A DNA stretch of 64,000 bases from Verrucomicrobiia bacterium (GTDB taxonomy: Bacteria > Verrucomicrobiota > Verrucomicrobiia > Opitutales > Cerasicoccaceae): contig JAUIHT010000002.1 in the NCBI GenBank assembly GCA_030432235.1, forward strand, positions 561,136-625,135. Direction: 5' to 3'. The notes beneath the pieces were generated by a model. The model did not search any database. It saw only the letters and a list, made by a program, of their open reading frames with translations, and had not been told where the DNA came from. The position numbers were made by a program, and so were the translations under genes. This document shows, in pieces, positions 60,595 through 64,000 of the stretch; position 1 is the stretch's first letter, and the number at the start of each line of letters is the position of its first letter.

Positions 60595-62739
60595 ATGAAA
60601 CCAAATAACGAAGAAAAACTACTGTCCGAGTTTCCGGCTAACTCCTACGCGGAGTGGAAGGCAGCCGCCGAGGCATTGCTCAAAGGCGCCCCCTTTGAGA
60701 AGAAGCTGCTGACGCGCACGCCTGAGGGCATCACGCTCCAGCCGATTTACAACGCCTCCGACATCGAGGGCATCGACGCGGTAAATTCCCTGCCCGGCGC
60801 TGACGGCAACCTGCGCGGCACCCGGGCCATCGGCTATCGCGGCGAGCCCTGGGAAATCGCCCAGGAGTTGCCCTTCGGTGAGCCTACGGCCTTCAACAGC
60901 GCCCTGCAGGAGTCCCTCTACCGGGGCCAGAGCGCGCTCAACGTCACGCTGGATATCGCCACGCTCAACGGCAGCGACCCCGACGAGGCCCCCACGGGCG
61001 AAGTCGGCGCCTGCGGGCTTTCGCTGAGCTGCCTCGAAGACATCCAGGCTGCCTTCAGGGACGTGATGCCGGAGGCAGTCAGCTTTCATCTGCAGGGCGG
61101 TTGCTCCGGCCTCGCCCTGGGCGCGCTCTTCGAAACCTGGCTGGACGGCCAGGAGGTTCTGAACAAGGACGCCGTCAAAGGCAGCCTGGGCATCGACCCG
61201 CTGGGCATCCTCGCTGCCAGCGGCACCCTGCCCACCTCGCTTGAGCAGGCCTACACGGAAATGGCCGCCGCCGCCAAGGCGTGCCTCAAGGAGCGCCCCG
61301 GCTTCCGCGCCGTGGGTGCCAGCGGCCTCCCCTACCATCAGGCAGGCGCGAGCGCGGTCGAGGAGCTGGCCTGCCTGCTCGCCACCGGGCTGGCCTACCT
61401 GCGCGTCCTTCAGGATAAAGGCCTGTCCATCGACGAGGCCGCCGCGCAGATCCGCTTCACGGTTTCGCTGGGCGGCAACTTCTTCATGGAGCTGGCCAAG
61501 CTCCGCGCCTTCCGTGTGCTCTGGGCCCGCATCGTGACGGAGCTCGGCGGCAGCAACGAGGCTGCCAAGGCACTCGTCCACGGGCGCACCGGGCTTTTCA
61601 ACAAGACCCGACTCGACCCCTACGTCAACATGCTCCGCACCACCACCGAGGCCCTCTGCGGCGTCACCGGCGGCGTGGACAGCCTCTGCGTCGGGGCCTT
61701 CGACGAGTGCATCCGCACGCCCGACAGCTTCTCCGCCCGCATCGCGCGCAACACGCAGGTCATCCTGCAGGAAGAATGCGAGCTGACCGCCGTGGCCGAC
61801 CCCGCCGGCGGCTCCTGGTTCGTTGAAAAACTCACCGACGAGCTCGGCCGCGCCGCCTGGAGCGCCTTCCAGGACATCGAAAAGGACGGCGGCATGTTCG
61901 AAAGCCTGAGCAACGGCAAACTGCAAAAGTGCTTCGCGGATACCTTCACGCAAAAGTCAAAACTGCTGGCCCAGCGCCGCTCCAGCCTCATCGGCACCAA
62001 CCAGTATCCCAACGCCACCGAGAAGCCCCTCGAGACGCGTCCCGTCGACTACTCGGCGGTGCAGAGCCGGCGCGCCCGCGCCCTCGGCAACGTCCGCCTC
62101 TCCGACACCGAGGAAAGCGATCAGACCGTCATGAATGCCCTTGGCGCCCTGACCGACGCCGACCCGGGCCAGTGGCTCGACATCTGCAAGAAAGCATTCG
62201 CCGCCGGGGCCAGCCTCGGGGAAGTCACCAAAGCTTTGCGCGGCAAAGCAGGCGAGGCGCCCACCATCGAGCAATTGCCCAGCCTGCGCCTGGCCGCCCC
62301 TTACGAGACGCTGCGCGAAGCCAGCCGCAAGTACGCCGCCGAAAACGGCCACGGACCGAAGCTCTTCCTCGTCAATCTCGGCGCCCTGCGCCGTCACAAG
62401 CTCCGGGCGGACTTCACCCGCGGCTTCTTCGAGACCGGCGGTTTCGAAGTCGTCTACCCGAAAGGATTCGACGAGTCCGCCGCCGCCATTGAGGCACTCA
62501 AGGAAAGCGGCGCCAAGGCGGCCATCCTCTGCGGCCACGATGACGACTACGCCGAGAAGGCGGTCGACTTCTTCAAGGCCCTCAAGGACGCCGTACCCGG
62601 CCTGCACCTGATGCTCGCGGGCGACCCCGGTGACAAGGCCGACGCCTTCACCCAAGCCGGCATGGACGGATTCATCTCCATCAAGTCCAACAACTACGAG
62701 ACCAACGCCGCCCTCCTCAAAAAGCTCGGCGTCCTGTAA
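60595..62739 (+). CDS. mutA: Methylmalonyl-CoA mutase small (non-catalytic) subunit
   Basis: 714 aa from ATG at 60595 (MKPNNEEKLL). The barrel domain resembles the large subunit, but the B12-binding domain reads LFLVNLGALRRHK in place of the cobalt-ligating DxHxxG motif, as expected for the small subunit. It forms the heterodimer with the large subunit encoded 58 bp downstream. An in-frame ATG at 60559 would overlap the promoter-like region. Confidence 0.94.
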   Translation: MKPNNEEKLLSEFPANSYAEWKAAAEALLKGAPFEKKLLTRTPEGITLQPIYNASDIEGIDAVNSLPGADGNLRGTRAIGYRGEPWEIAQELPFGEPTAFNSALQESLYRGQSALNVTLDIATLNGSDPDEAPTGEVGACGLSLSCLEDIQAAFRDVMPEAVSFHLQGGCSGLALGALFETWLDGQEVLNKDAVKGSLGIDPLGILAASGTLPTSLEQAYTEMAAAAKACLKERPGFRAVGASGLPYHQAGASAVEELACLLATGLAYLRVLQDKGLSIDEAAAQIRFTVSLGGNFFMELAKLRAFRVLWARIVTELGGSNEAAKALVHGRTGLFNKTRLDPYVNMLRTTTEALCGVTGGVDSLCVGAFDECIRTPDSFSARIARNTQVILQEECELTAVADPAGGSWFVEKLTDELGRAAWSAFQDIEKDGGMFESLSNGKLQKCFADTFTQKSKLLAQRRSSLIGTNQYPNATEKPLETRPVDYSAVQSRRARALGNVRLSDTEESDQTVMNALGALTDADPGQWLDICKKAFAAGASLGEVTKALRGKAGEAPTIEQLPSLRLAAPYETLREASRKYAAENGHGPKLFLVNLGALRRHKLRADFTRGFFETGGFEVVYPKGFDESAAAIEALKESGAKAAILCGHDDDYAEKAVDFFKALKDAVPGLHLMLAGDPGDKADAFTQAGMDGFISIKSNNYETNAALLKKLGVL

Positions 62740-62764
62740 ATGCAGATAACGTATCCCAAAATAC

Positions 62765-62797
62765 AATCTGAAATCTAACATCTAAAATTTGAAATCC
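62765..62797 (-). repeat. 33-bp dispersed repeat abutting the mutB start
   Basis: The minus strand reads GGATTTCAAATTTTAGATGT and onward, matching 34456-34488 at 30 of 33 positions. Its last base touches the mutB ATG, so no Shine-Dalgarno sequence is present. Confidence 0.88.
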
Positions 62798-64000
62798 ATG
62801 AACGATATCGACTTCACCACCTTGCCCTATGAAGCGCCCAAGGCCAGTGAGACCCGCGAGGAATGGGCCGCGCGCGTCAAAGACGAGACGGGCATGTCGC
62901 CCGACGAACTGGCCACGAACACGATGGAGCAGATCGAGCTCAAGCCACTGTATCAGTCCAGTGATACAGAAGGGATGGAGCACCTCGGCTACACCGCGGG
63001 CATCGCCCCCTACCTGCGCGGGCCTTACGCGACCATGTACGTCTTCCGCCCCTGGACCGTGCGCCAATACGCCGGCTTCTCCACTGCGGAGGAATCCAAC
63101 GCCTTCTACCGCCGCAACATCGCAGCCGGCCAGCAGGGGCTGTCCGTTGCCTTCGACCTCGCCACGCACCGCGGCTACGACAGCGACAACCCACGCGTCG
63201 TCGGGGACGTCGGCAAGGCCGGTGTGGCCATCGACTCCGTCGAGGACATGAAGGTGCTCTTTGACAACATCCCGCTGGACCGCGTTTCGGTCTCCATGAC
63301 CATGAACGGCGCAGTCATCCCGGTGATGGCCTTCTACATCGCCGCCGGGCTGGAGCAGGGCTGCGAGCTGAAGGACCTCGCGGGCACCATCCAGAATGAC
63401 ATCCTGAAGGAGTTCATGGTGCGCAACACCTATATCTATCCGCCTGAGCCCTCCATGCGCATCATCGGCGACATCTTCGCGTACACCTCGAAGAACATGC
63501 CGAAGTTCAACTCCATCTCTATCTCCGGCTATCACATGCAGGAGGCCGGCGCCACCGCCGACATCGAGATGGCCTACACCCTTGCGGACGGCCTCGAATA
63601 CCTCCGCACCGGCGTCAACGCGGGACTCGACATCGACGCCTTCGCGCCGCGCCTGTCGTTCTTCTGGGCCATCGGCAAAAACATCTTCATGGAAATCGCC
63701 AAGATGCGGGCCGCGCGCCTCATCTGGGCCAAGCTCGTGAAGCAGTTCGACCCGAAGAACCCCAAGAGCCTCGCCCTGCGCACGCACTCGCAGACCAGCG
63801 GTTGGTCCCTGACCGAGCAGGACCCCTTCAACAACGTCACCCGCACCTGCCTGGAGGCCTTCGCCTCCGCCTGCGGCCACACGCAGAGCCTGCACACCAA
63901 CGCCCTCGACGAGGCCATCGCGCTGCCGACGGACTTCTCCGCCCGCATCGCGCGCAACACGCAATTGTTCCTGCAAGAGGAAACGGGCATCTGCAAAGTG
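62798..64000 (+). CDS. mutB: Methylmalonyl-CoA mutase large subunit, 3' end cut off by the window
   Basis: The first 401 codons are visible. [20 protein letters not shown] opens the protein. [38 protein letters not shown] and [14 protein letters not shown] are mutase barrel signatures; [20 protein letters not shown] and [19 protein letters not shown] follow. The B12-binding domain would lie beyond the edge. It interconverts succinyl-CoA and (R)-methylmalonyl-CoA. Confidence 0.97.
   Translation, partial: MNDIDFTTLPYEAPKASETREEWAARVKDETGMSPDELATNTMEQIELKPLYQSSDTEGMEHLGYTAGIAPYLRGPYATMYVFRPWTVRQYAGFSTAEESNAFYRRNIAAGQQGLSVAFDLATHRGYDSDNPRVVGDVGKAGVAIDSVEDMKVLFDNIPLDRVSVSMTMNGAVIPVMAFYIAAGLEQGCELKDLAGTIQNDILKEFMVRNTYIYPPEPSMRIIGDIFAYTSKNMPKFNSISISGYHMQEAGATADIEMAYTLADGLEYLRTGVNAGLDIDAFAPRLSFFWAIGKNIFMEIAKMRAARLIWAKLVKQFDPKNPKSLALRTHSQTSGWSLTEQDPFNNVTRTCLEAFASACGHTQSLHTNALDEAIALPTDFSARIARNTQLFLQEETGICKV

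Overview
The window is about 64 kb of high-GC, densely packed bacterial chromosome. A complete Gram-negative envelope gene set (kdsD, lpxI, an aas-type acyltransferase/acyl-ACP synthetase, an RND efflux operon with an outer-membrane lipoprotein), two PEP-CTERM proteins, a rimP-less nusA-infB-rbfA-nrnA-truB cluster and a methylmalonyl-CoA/propionate module suggest a fermentative member of the Verrucomicrobiota, probably class Opitutae/Opitutia. This assignment is inferred from gene content only; there is no rRNA in the window.

Layout. 1-3.4 kb: sugar-acid catabolism (enolase-superfamily dehydratase, RraA-like aldolase) divergent from an IclR regulator, with an alpha/beta hydrolase gene wedged into the 3' end of iclR between 28-bp direct repeats. 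3.4-6.9 kb: AraC regulator divergent from an aldo/keto reductase and a zinc alcohol dehydrogenase (an aldehyde-reduction unit), then tRNA-Ser(CGA). 7-13.4 kb: lone receiver protein, membrane TPR protein, aas, kdsD and two small ORFs. 13.4-16.7 kb (minus): aroC, upp, pilT, slyX. 16.8-22.6 kb (minus): tripartite RND efflux operon. 22.7-28.2 kb (minus): leuS, FecR-like protein, membrane protein and lpxI, plus an unknown exported protein. 28.3-35.3 kb (plus): nusA, infB, rbfA, nrnA, truB. 35.3-45.7 kb (minus): TatD nuclease, glycosyltransferase, guaB followed by a PIN-type toxin-antitoxin pair, a VWA protein, a dihydroorotate-dehydrogenase-like protein and nifJ. 46-54.2 kb: a DUF3142/TPR pair, rnhC, two PEP-CTERM proteins, trpC, rsmA. 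54.2-64 kb: a nearly complete succinate-propionate pathway: CoA-transferase, membrane subunit of a sodium-pumping decarboxylase, biotin carrier, small membrane subunit, carboxyltransferase, methylmalonyl-CoA epimerase, and divergently both methylmalonyl-CoA mutase subunits.

How the genes work together. Pyruvate:ferredoxin oxidoreductase and the 54-64 kb cluster fit anaerobic fermentation in which succinate is activated by CoA transfer, rearranged to methylmalonyl-CoA, epimerised, and decarboxylated to propionyl-CoA with sodium export.

The most unusual signal is not a gene. Many intergenic gaps carry short, degenerate, roughly 7-nt-periodic repeats arranged as imperfect inverted pairs. Separate copies are clearly related: two differ by exactly one 7-bp unit, and another pair matches at 30 of 33 positions. 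Members have entered coding sequence: one adds about 24 in-frame residues to the LeuS editing domain, one forms the hydrophobic core of an efflux lipoprotein signal peptide, and one supplies a glycosyltransferase stop codon. Separately, a perfect 23-bp inverted repeat with a 1-nt centre lies inside the VWA gene.
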